A stretch of DNA of 14,090 nt from KBS-96 sp049585195. GTDB taxonomy: Bacteria > Acidobacteriota > Terriglobia > Bryobacterales > Bryobacteraceae. The position numbers were made by a program, and so were the translations under genes. Where the stretch lies: contig JBAUZG010000001.1 of assembly GCA_049585195.1 (NCBI GenBank), positions 1-14,090 of the forward strand, written 5' to 3'. This document shows positions 8,366 through 14,090 of this stretch, piece by piece. Each line of letters begins with the position of its first letter. The stretch's first letter is position 1. Under the pieces are notes generated by a model. It did no database searches and had not been told where the DNA came from. It was given only the letters and a program-made list of their open reading frames with translations.

Positions 8366-8383
8366 TGGGTGGTTTCGCATCTG

Positions 8384-8389
8384 AGGAGG
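8384..8389 (+). promoter_or_regulatory. Ribosome binding site fixing the DUF3179 start
   Basis: A perfect AGGAGG ends 6 bases before ATG 8396 and 9 bases before ATG 8399. It rules against the longer reading from GTG 8369, which would place this site inside the coding region. Confidence 0.75.
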
Positions 8390-8395
8390 TGCGTG

Positions 8396-9697
8396 ATGAT
8401 GGAGCGTAAGCGCCCCGGTCTTCTTTTTTCTCTCGTCCTTGTTGGCTGCCTGGTTCTGGGGTTGAGTGCGATCGCGTATCCGATCTATATCATCTGGCCA
8501 TTCCGTCCGCAGGGTGTTCGAGAGCTAGCAGCTGCGCTGGCGGTGTTGCGATTACGTCCTTGGATCGAGATTTTCAGTGTAGTAACTTGTCTGATCGCAC
8601 TCGCCTGGTATTGGAACCAGCAATCGCGAATTCTACGCAGAACACTGGGTGTTTTGGGGACTCTGTTGGTTGGCGGTGTGGCGTGGCTGTCGCGGATCAA
8701 CATTTATGAAGTCATGTTTCATCCTGATGACCACCCTTCTTTCTCCGCCGTCTCTGGATCGAAACTTGACGGCGACGAGAAGGTTATTGCGGTGAACATC
8801 GAAGGCGCTGCCCGGGCGTATCCTATTCGCATCATGTCTTACCATCACATCGTGAACGACACGGTTGGGGGCGTGCCGATAGCCGCCACGTATTGAACGC
8901 TCTGTCACACCGGTCTGGTGTTACGGAGAGAAATCGACGGGCTGCGGCTGACGTTCCATCTGGCCGGCATTAATAACCAGAACTTCCTCATGCGCGATGA
9001 GGAGACTGGAACCTATTGGCAGCAGATCAGCGGTGTTGCGATTGCCGGACCATTGGCCGGGCGCAGACTACAGTTTGTCTCCTCCGACGAGCTTACGTTC
9101 TCGCTCTGGAAAGCGGAGCAGCCCCACGACTCCGTGCTGAACGACGTCAAGGCTTATTCTCGATACTATGCGCGCAAGGATTGGGACGTTCGGATGAAGA
9201 AAGCTCCCACAGTCCTGAGTTACGCGGAACCAGGGCTTGCGCCACGGGACTTGATGCTTGGGATCCGAGCCTTTGGCGCGAGTCGCGCTTTCCCCTATGA
9301 AAGCGTCATCAAACAGAAGCTGGTCGAGGATCATGTTGGGTCCGAACCGGTAATGTTAGTGATTGGGCCGGACGGGCAGTCCGTGAGAGCTTTTCGACAG
9401 AAGATCGGCGGCTTTGAGAGTACACCAGATTTTTATCGCGTTCTAGACAGCGACACGAAGGTCCCGCTATCGGTAACCGCCCGCGCCGCCTTGCTAATGG
9501 ACTCGGCTACGGGAAGCCAGTGGAATTTTCAGGGCTGCGCAATCTCCGGTAAGTTGCAAGGACAGTGCCTCGAGCGCGTCGAAGTAACGAAGGACTATTG
9601 GTTCGACTGGCGCCACTACAACCGAGACACAACCGTTTTTGGACACAAGCGCAATGGGGCCGACCCTAAGGCGCCATCGCCGCCAGCGACTCCCTAA
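8396..9697 (+). CDS. DUF3179 membrane protein, candidate selenoprotein (in-frame UGA at 8894-8896)
   Basis: Read through one TGA, the frame gives 433 residues. Three predicted membrane helices (about 9-33, 57-73 and 82-99) are followed by a complete DUF3179 domain from about residue 105: AVNIEGAARAYPIRIMSYHH, VNDTVGGVPIAATY, then TGA, then TLCHTGLV, with GTYWQQISGVAIAGPLAG further on. The family motif here is TYCxLC; the TGA (residue 167) sits exactly at the first Cys, giving UxxC with Cys170. A strong hairpin begins three bases after the TGA (separate entry). The downstream 266 codons show no frameshift or stop, unlike the broken neighbours. DUF3179 is uncharacterised; the UxxC motif suggests thiol/selenol redox chemistry or metal binding on the extracytoplasmic side (inference). 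The last 32 bases overlap the convergent DUF169 gene. The alternative is a pseudogene by a Cys-to-stop mutation. Confidence 0.8.
8900..8928 (+). promoter_or_regulatory. Candidate bacterial SECIS element for DUF3179
   Basis: Immediately after the TGA, 8900-8905 (CTCTGT) pairs with 8923-8928 (ACGGAG, one G-U pair), then a single C/U mismatch (8906, 8922), then ACACC (8907-8911) pairs with GGTGT (8917-8921). The apical loop is GGTCT (8912-8916): 11 pairs in all. The loop starts 15 bases after the TGA. GGUCU is, as I recall, the loop core of the E. coli fdhF SECIS recognised by SelB, where it starts 18 bases after the UGA. Here the spacing is at the short end of the usual range. Confidence 0.7.
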
Positions 9698-10427
9698 CGG
9701 TGGGAGTCTTCCTTGTTTGAATACGCTCTCGGCGAACCTGATGAAACTTCGAAAGGACCGTATTCGCGCGTGCGAGCTTCTCAATTCGCTCCGCGTATGA
9801 TGCGAGTTTCGCGCGAGGAATGACGAAAACGGCCACATCATCAGTGAGAATGTCGAGGTACGCGCGAGCGCCGCAACAGCCAAGGCTTAGCGCCAGGCGG
9901 CCCGTGGTCATCACCTGCGGCACTACGGCGCATGCGGGCCGCCCGAGCGCCGGCGGATTTTGATTTTCTACCTGCTGGGTGGCCTCCGAGCAGATGAGCG
10001 TTTGATTTGCATTCACGAAAAGGATGACGACATCGGGCGCGAGCGGAGCTTTGGCAAGTGCAGAGTAAATGACGTATTGGGGCTGCCACTGAAGGACGGG
10101 GATTAACGCAAGATCTTGCACCCTCACGTATTCCAGCTCGCCAAACACCTTGAAAGCGTCAATGAGATCCACCTGCTGCCCCGGCGAAGTCTCCAAATTC
10201 TGCGTGTAGACGCCAACGGCGCACAGGTTATGGTCTTTAGCGGATGTAGCAAGTGGGGCGGTCACAGCATCTTCCCAGAAACGGCAGCCCGCGGGAACGC
10301 GCCCATTATATTGAGGCACGCCGTCCGGGACGTGCGAGGCGAACGAGATGGCCGCCGGCGCTTGCGGGAGATTCAGCGACTCGGCCAGGACGTCTGAAAT
10401 CTTCGAATAATCACTTTGCTGGAGCAT
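9666..10427 (-). CDS. DUF169 (COG2043) family protein of unknown function
   Basis: A complete 253-residue protein. The N-terminal pattern (YSKISDVLAESLNLPQAPAA, then DGVPQYNGRVPAGCRFWEDA at about residues 34-53), the HNLCAVGVYT segment, VVILFVNANQTL, and the later CAVVPQV...LALSLGCCGAR are characteristic of DUF169. Several of its cysteines (in AGCRFW, NLCAVG and GCCGAR) look conserved and may bind a metal or cofactor; that is inference, and no biochemical role is established to my knowledge. No signal peptide or membrane helix is evident, so it is probably cytosolic. ATG 10427-10425 follows GAGGGAA and overlaps the end of the HMA-type reading frame by 17 bases, so the two were once one operon. 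The 3' end overlaps the convergent DUF3179 gene by 32 bases. It ends in TAG. Confidence 0.75.
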   Translation of the reverse strand: MLQQSDYSKISDVLAESLNLPQAPAAISFASHVPDGVPQYNGRVPAGCRFWEDAVTAPLATSAKDHNLCAVGVYTQNLETSPGQQVDLIDAFKVFGELEYVRVQDLALIPVLQWQPQYVIYSALAKAPLAPDVVILFVNANQTLICSEATQQVENQNPPALGRPACAVVPQVMTTGRLALSLGCCGARAYLDILTDDVAVFVIPRAKLASYAERIEKLARANTVLSKFHQVRRERIQTRKTPTVRESLAAMAP

Positions 10428-10673
10428 TTCCCTCTACTCTAAATCCCATCTCGGCGATGAACGATCTCAGCGAACCGTCAGTCACCGACTTAGGTTCGAA
10501 CTCGATCCACACCGTCCCTTCGGGATAGCGCGATCTGGATCGGATTACGCCTTTCTGCTGTCGGAGCATGGTGTCAAGACCCACTGCACAGGTGCCTTGA
10601 TGGGAACACCCTGCGCCCGCAGAGCAATCGCCAGCGGCGCTACGATAAACGCGGCTAGTACGTTGTTTGAAAT
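10411..10673 (-). pseudogene. Secreted HMA-domain (heavy-metal-associated) protein, frameshifted
   Basis: Two frames together read as a small exported metal-binding protein. The first supplies a signal-like segment (SNNVLAAFIVAPLAIALRAQ) and the first strand VPIKAPVQ; the second continues as CAVGLDTMLRQQKGVIRS and FEPKSVTDGSLRSFIAEMGF, a clear HMA fold ending in TGA at 10411. HMA domains carry copper, mercury or similar ions on a CxxC loop in that position, but here the loop is collapsed and the frame changes at about 10580-10592. No ATG is present where one is expected; AGAGG precedes an ATT at 10673-10671 that may be a mutated ATG or a rare start. The end overlaps the DUF169 start, indicating a former two-gene operon. 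Sequence error is an alternative to true decay. Confidence 0.6.
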
Positions 10674-10780
10674 GGGCGCCTCTTTGATTTCCGGAAAGCC
10701 CTGGAGCAAGCGAGGCAGAAAGATTTCGCCGCTTTGCGAGAATTTCGAAATATAGTCTGTTGCCGGGCACGTAAGCTGGC

Positions 10781-11311
10781 ATGTTACAGGAGGCGAGCGG
10801 AAACGAATACCCAAAAATTTGGCATCTGTTTGCGTTTCGTCCACAAGCGACCGAACACCTGGCCAAATTTACCCAAGAGACGATGCGGGGCGAGGCGCCG
10901 GTAAGTCCTGGTCTCAGGGAACTGATCGCAGCGTTCACATCCGGCGGCAATCAGTGCCCGTTTTGAACGAAATATCACGCTGCAGTTGCGGCGGAATTGC
11001 TTGGCAGCGAGGAATTGGTTCAACAGGTTTTGCACGACCTGGAAGGCTCTTCGCTCTCCGAGAAAGAAAAGGCCCTCTTTCGATTTGTGGCCAAAGTGAA
11101 TCATGAAGCAGCTCGAATCGGCAGCGAAGATATCGAGCTTCTCCACGGTGCTGACTGGACGGACGAAGCTATTTACTGCGCGATTACGGTTTGCGCGCTC
11201 TTTAATTTCTACAACCGCTGGATCGACGCTAACGGTGTGTGCGCCATGTCGGACGAAGTGCACCGCCAATTTGCCAAGCGAACAGCCGAGAACGGCTACA
11301 TCCGCCGCTAA
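10781..11311 (+). CDS. AhpD-like carboxymuconolactone decarboxylase family protein, candidate selenoprotein (UGA at 10964-10966)
   Basis: Read through one TGA, the frame gives 176 residues of the AhpD/CMD fold (peroxidase-related). The active-site block reads GGNQCPF, TGA, TKYHAAVAAELLG: Cys59, position 62 as TGA, and His66, with Glu47 twelve residues before the Cys. This is the ExxxxxxxxxxxCxxCxxxH AhpD signature with the second Cys replaced by the TGA, giving CxxU. Every one of these numbers matches the intact paralogue just downstream (Glu47, Cys59, Cys62, His66), which also supports this start. CxxU AhpD-like selenoproteins are, as I recall, a known bacterial class; they are thought to act in thiol-dependent peroxide reduction. 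The ATG at 10781 has no clear ribosome binding site, whereas a perfect AGGAGG lies just inside the frame at 10787-10792, so the start is uncertain. The alternative is a nonsense-mutated duplicate. Confidence 0.8.
10978..11009 (+). promoter_or_regulatory. Candidate bacterial SECIS element for the AhpD-like gene
   Basis: CGCTGC (10978-10983) pairs perfectly with GCAGCG (11004-11009), starting 11 bases after the TGA. Inside, A10984-T11002 and G10985-T11001, then after an unpaired TT, G10988-C11000 and C10989-G10999 can extend the stem. The apical loop begins with GG at 10990-10991, 23 bases after the TGA. The spacing, a G at the loop start and a bulged U side fit the loose bacterial SECIS pattern. 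It is less striking than the DUF3179 hairpin. Confidence 0.5.
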
Positions 11312-11398
11312 CAAGATCGCGGCTTGACTAACCGTTTTCCTCTATTGATCGGCATGCGGAACTCCATTAGCCTAGAGCGACGACGAGGTTAGCAACTC

Positions 11399-11983
11399 AT
11401 GCCGCACATCAAACTTCCCGAAGGACTGCCAGGCATTCGCGGCCCGATGGCTTTTCGGCCAGAAACGTCGAAGCCCCTGAATGAACTTGTAGAGGTTCTG
11501 CTCCACGACCCTCATACGCTTACGCCCGGAGAGCGCGAGCTCATCGCAACATACGTTTCTTCGCGAAACGATTGTTATTACTGCCAAACAGTTCATGGCG
11601 CCATTGCGGCCGCCCACCTCAATGACGACGAGGAGTTGGTTCAGCAAGTGAAACGCGATTTCGAACGTGCCGCAGTCTCCGACAAACTCAAAGCGCTGCT
11701 GGTAATCGCCGGAAAGGTGCAACAAGGCGGCAAACATGTAACCCACGAGGACATCGACCGCGCTCGAAAACACGGAGCGACCGATTTGGAGATTCATGAT
11801 ACGGTCCTCATTGCCGCTGCATTCTGTATGTACAACCGCTACGTGGACGGGCTGGCGACTTTCGCACCGCAAGAGTCAAGCTTCTACAGGCAACGTGGGC
11901 ACAAAGTCGCTGCCGAGGGTTATCTCGCCGTGAACCGGGAGTTAGCAAACATCGGCGGGGCCGCCGTGGCCAGTTCGAAATAA
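11399..11983 (+). CDS. AhpD-like peroxidase-related protein (Cys form)
   Basis: A complete 194-residue protein of the carboxymuconolactone decarboxylase/AhpD superfamily. MPHIKLPEGLPGIRGPMAFRP is a typical N-terminus of peroxidase-related proteins. The catalytic set is Glu47, Cys59 and Cys62 (DCYYCQTVHGA) and His66, as needed for the AhpD proton-relay and disulfide chemistry in peroxide or organic hydroperoxide defence. The ATG follows GAGG at about ten bases. It begins 87 bases after the selenocysteine-type paralogue and aligns with it without gaps across the active site, so the pair arose by duplication or was assembled as a functional set; co-transcription is plausible. The natural reductant (lipoyl protein, thioredoxin or other) is not evident. 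It ends in TAA. Confidence 0.88.
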   Translation: MPHIKLPEGLPGIRGPMAFRPETSKPLNELVEVLLHDPHTLTPGERELIATYVSSRNDCYYCQTVHGAIAAAHLNDDEELVQQVKRDFERAAVSDKLKALLVIAGKVQQGGKHVTHEDIDRARKHGATDLEIHDTVLIAAAFCMYNRYVDGLATFAPQESSFYRQRGHKVAAEGYLAVNRELANIGGAAVASSK

Positions 11984-12017
11984 TGCGAACCGATGCGGGT
12001 CGATAGCCGAGAACAGT

Positions 12018-12317
12018 TTTAGTTATCCAGGCTGGCGCGTGGCACTGGCCTCTTCAGCCTGCATATTCGTTAGTTTCGCTTCCTTATTTGTCTACACATT
12101 CGGCATCTTTCTGAAACCGCTAGCTGCCGAGTTCGACTGGACGCGCGAGGCTGTCTCGGTGGCCTTCGGCGTCGCCGCTTTTGCGATTGCGGCCTGCGCA
12201 TCTGGCTTATACTCGCGCCCTTTCCACCTGGGTTGAAGCACGGCGCGGAGCCACTTTCGCCGTGCTGCTTGCGGGTGGCTCGCTCGGTGCAATGGTTCTT
12301 CCATTGGTGGCACAAAC
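12018..12317 (+). pseudogene. Major facilitator superfamily transporter remnant
   Basis: About 100 codons of an MFS permease that would normally have about 400. The first piece (FSYPGWRVALASSACIF, VSFASLFVYTFGIFLKPL, FDWTREAVSVAFGVAA) covers the first and part of the second membrane helix. Near 12200-12212 the reading frame changes and the sequence jumps to a later helix (TRALSTWVEARRGATFAVLL, GGSLGAMVLPLVAQ). There is no convincing start codon in frame. Near 12317 it runs directly into metE-derived sequence, so the 3' half has been lost too. The family is clear, resembling oxalate/formate or monocarboxylate-type MFS proteins; the substrate is unknown. It lies 35 bases after the AhpD-like gene on the same strand. 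Confidence 0.75.
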
Positions 12318-12320
12318 GCG

Positions 12321-12778
12321 ATGGTGCACGGCGAATTCGAAGGCAATGACATGTTGGAATATTTCGGCGAGCAACTCAACGGCTTTGCCTTTACAAGCCA
12401 TGGATGGGTACAAAGCTATGGTTCTCGTTGCGTGAAGCCGCCCCTCTTGTTCGGGGATGTTTCGCGGCCGCATCCGATGAGTGTCACATGGGCGCTATGC
12501 GCAGTCCCTCACAACACTGCCAGTAAAGGCCATGCTGACCGGGCCGGTCACAATGCTGGAATGGTCCTTCGTCCGTAACGATTTGCCACGTGCGGAAAGC
12601 TGCTTTCAGATCGCGCGCTGGCTCTTCGGGAGGAAGTGGCGGACCTCGAGGCTGCCGGCGTGCGCGTCATTCAGGGGACGAGCCTACCTTGCGTGAGGGC
12701 TTGCCTTTGCGCAACGCGGATCGAGCGGAGTACCTACGCTGGTCTGTCGATGCTTTTCACCTCGCAACTCTGGAGTAA
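12321..12778 (+). pseudogene. metE: Cobalamin-independent methionine synthase (MetE) fragment, frameshifted
   Basis: Four consecutive frames give one stretch of the MetE catalytic domain in the right order: MVHGEFEGNDMLEYFGEQL and HGWVQSYGSRCVKPPLLFGD; after a shift near 12491-12495, RYAQSLTTLPVKAMLTGPVT and WSFVRNDLPR; after a shift near 12615-12620, ALREEVADLEAAGVRVIQ; after a shift near 12675, DEPTLREGLPLRNADRAEYL, ending at TAA 12776-12778. This corresponds to roughly the middle of the E. coli C-terminal domain. The N-terminal domain and the downstream segment holding the zinc-binding His and Cys residues are both missing. The enzyme would transfer a methyl group from methyltetrahydrofolate to homocysteine; this copy cannot. 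Its 5' end abuts the MFS remnant. Confidence 0.85.
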
Positions 12779-12850
12779 AAGATGGGACGCAGATCGGAAA
12801 CTTCGGGGCAAGCCGACAGCAACGTCGTCCTGATGGAAGGGATCGCGTTA

Positions 12851-13507
12851 TCAGTCTTCCGAATCAGATATATGAAGTTTCTCGGATTCAATCTCTACAC
12901 GCTTCGCCCATAAAGGGTAATCAAGGCCAGCCAGCCTGTTGAGAAAAATTGCCTGAATTACGAGGAGCGCGACAGCGATCTCAATGATGATCAAATAGGA
13001 GGGTTTGGTCACAATGCCGAGCGAAATAATGAGCGTTGTGGCGCCCGCCGGCGGATGAGCAGCCTTCAAGAGAATCATCAGAGCGCTCGTCGATGCGAGT
13101 GAGAGCGCCGCTGCCAGAATGCGGCTCGAATCGACACCCACGACAGTAGCCGGAGGTGCGTGATGCAGCCCCATTAATAGTAATGATCCGTAACCACAAA
13201 GGATGCCAATGGCATGTCCATAAATCGTGTGGCGGGGAGAAGCTGTTGGAGATAGTGGCGTGTAAAAAGCAAAATGGCTGTCGGCCCCTAACGAAGGGAA
13301 GACAAAGGGGCTGTGAGAAATCATCGCGACACCAGCGAGGATCGCAATCGTGACGAAGCCATTGACAAACATGAACAGCGCCCAGATCGAGCGCCCGGGA
13401 AAACGCTCCCGCAGACGGGTGAAACGGAGACGCGAAAGCAGGCCATGCGCGACGGTGGGTTCTAATACGGCCAATGGGCGCCGGTACTGCGATTTTTTCT
13501 TCGGCAT
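12851..13507 (-). CDS. HPP-family integral membrane protein
   Basis: A 218-residue protein named for the family motif seen here as AAHPPAGATTL (about residues 149-159). After a basic cytoplasmic N-terminus (MPKKKSQYRRP) there are about four to five hydrophobic segments: WALFMFVNGFVTIAILAGVA, the SPFVFPSLGADS region, HAIGILCGYGSLLLMGL, a helix through ALSLASTSALMILL, and YLIIIEIAVALLVIQAIFL. HPP proteins lie in the inner membrane and some have been linked to nitrite transport, but the function here is not shown. ATG 13507 is chosen; GTG 13516 in the same frame is possible and would add three residues. It is monocistronic on the minus strand, with 188 bases without a recognisable gene between it and the glycosylase end. 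It ends in TGA. Confidence 0.85.
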   Translation of the reverse strand: MPKKKSQYRRPLAVLEPTVAHGLLSRLRFTRLRERFPGRSIWALFMFVNGFVTIAILAGVAMISHSPFVFPSLGADSHFAFYTPLSPTASPRHTIYGHAIGILCGYGSLLLMGLHHAPPATVVGVDSSRILAAALSLASTSALMILLKAAHPPAGATTLIISLGIVTKPSYLIIIEIAVALLVIQAIFLNRLAGLDYPLWAKRVEIESEKLHISDSED

Positions 13508-13695
13508 AAGCTTCACAGCTCAAAGCGCCCACGCGATTTCATCTGTGGCGCGCTGGCGGACCCGGACGTTGTTTAGCATGCCACGTGTTCCGATGCTCCG
13601 TGGACGACATAAGATGCCGAGCAGCGCCGGGAACAAAAAGAAGGTGGCATTACGGCCAGATGTAATCCCCATCTTTACGCGAAGGACTTGCCGTC

Positions 13696-14090
13696 CTACT
13701 GTTTGAGACAGCCTGCTTCAGCCAAACGATCCAGAAGCAGGTGGAAATAGATGAGCCCTCCATACGCTCTCCATCTACGGGAGATACGTGCGACTCCCCG
13801 GTAATCGAGAGGTTTTCGCAGCTTGAGCCAGCGTGCCAGATTATTTCGTGCTCCCACATCGTCGCCGGGGAAGATATTCGTTCTCCCCAAACCACGCAAT
13901 AAAACGTACTCCGCGGTCCACCGCCCAACGCCACGAATGTCGAGCAACCGAGCGATCGCATCCTGATCATCGGCGGATGCCAAGCGCTCAAGGTCAAGAC
14001 GCCCCGCCGCAAGTGCAGATCCCAATTCGATCAGAGCACGGCTCTTGTTGGAGCTGAATCCGAGCTTTTGCAGCTCTGGCGCCTTTGCGG
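13696..14090 (-). CDS. DNA-3-methyladenine glycosylase II-like HhH-GPD protein (5' end beyond window)
   Basis: The minus strand is open from the right edge to its stop at 13696-13698, giving about 131 codons of the C-terminal part. The helix-hairpin-helix is at LLDIRGVGRWTAEYVLLRGL and the Gly/Pro-rich loop with the catalytic aspartate at FPGDDVGARNNL. This is the AlkA/MPG2-type base-excision repair enzyme that removes alkylated purines such as 3-methyladenine from DNA. The tail WRAYGGLIYFHLLLDRL matches the usual AlkA C-terminal helix (WRPWRxxAxxHLW-like). The N-terminal portion, and any fusion to an Ada regulatory domain, lies outside the window. Ordinary length cannot be judged. Confidence 0.88.
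   Translation of the reverse strand, partial: AKAPELQKLGFSSNKSRALIELGSALAAGRLDLERLASADDQDAIARLLDIRGVGRWTAEYVLLRGLGRTNIFPGDDVGARNNLARWLKLRKPLDYRGVARISRRWRAYGGLIYFHLLLDRLAEAGCLKQ

Noticed and set aside
10429..10950. Continuous 179-codon minus-strand frame as one protein
   Set aside because: Only its last part resembles an HMA domain; the upstream part lies opposite the AhpD-like gene and matches nothing, while the signal-like segment is in another frame.
8894..10966. Global reassignment of UGA to an amino acid (code 4 or 25)
   Set aside because: TGA terminates the sigma factor, EEP, HMA-type and HPP frames normally, and only two internal TGAs occur, both at motif cysteines.
12234..12236. TGA in the MFS fragment as a third selenocysteine codon
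   Set aside because: It lies after a frame change in shifted sequence, not at a conserved Cys, and the true MFS reading continues in another frame.
13508..13695. Possible small gene between the HPP gene and the glycosylase
   Set aside because: Short frames here have no family resemblance, no ribosome binding site and no consistent start; I see no supported feature.

Overview
The window looks like chromosomal DNA of a moderately GC-rich soil bacterium, most likely an acidobacterium of the Solibacter/Bryobacter type. The basis is protein style: an ECF sigma/anti-sigma pair driving a DUF4097 surface protein, an Oar-like TonB-dependent receptor remnant, and the UbiD, FabG, AMP-ligase and HPP genes. 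This placement is inference from family knowledge; there is no rRNA gene or other marker in the window.

Left third (1-6328): a 3'-truncated ubiD-family decarboxylase (minus) and a divergent fabG-type reductase (plus). A tight minus-strand operon follows: ECF sigma factor (4575-4012), zinc-finger anti-sigma factor (4015-3392, 4-base overlap) and a secreted DUF4097 repeat protein (3408-1927, 17-base overlap). Divergent from it lies an intact AMP-dependent acyl-CoA ligase. The 130-base gap between the sigma and ligase genes contains a strong inverted repeat.

Middle and right (6423-12778): intact genes are mixed with many broken ones. Broken genes are an endonuclease/exonuclease/phosphatase gene with one in-frame TAG, a shrunken and frameshifted Oar-like receptor, an HMA-domain gene that has lost its CxxC, an MFS transporter remnant and a metE remnant. 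Between them are a DUF3179 membrane protein, a DUF169 protein and two AhpD-like (carboxymuconolactone decarboxylase family) genes.

The main discovery is that the DUF3179 gene and the first AhpD-like gene are each interrupted by one TGA, exactly where the family has a motif cysteine (TYCxLC becomes TYUTLC; QCPFC becomes QCPFU). In both, the frame is otherwise open. Each TGA is followed by a hairpin that fits a bacterial SECIS element; the DUF3179 hairpin carries a GGUCU apical loop. TGA is a normal terminator elsewhere in the window, so global reassignment is not the explanation. I read both as candidate selenoproteins: a UxxC DUF3179 protein, which I do not recall as a described selenoprotein family, and a CxxU AhpD-like protein, a type I recall as known. 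The AhpD-like selenoprotein is followed at once by a Cys-containing paralogue with the same catalytic residue spacing. No sel genes are in the window. The surrounding pseudogenes keep the null model, simple nonsense decay, alive, but it explains the positions and hairpins poorly.

Right edge (12851-14090): an HPP-family membrane protein and the C-terminal part of an AlkA-like HhH-GPD DNA glycosylase, both on the minus strand. No tRNA, rRNA, CRISPR array or insertion sequence was recognised, and no gene-free stretch exceeds 300 bases.
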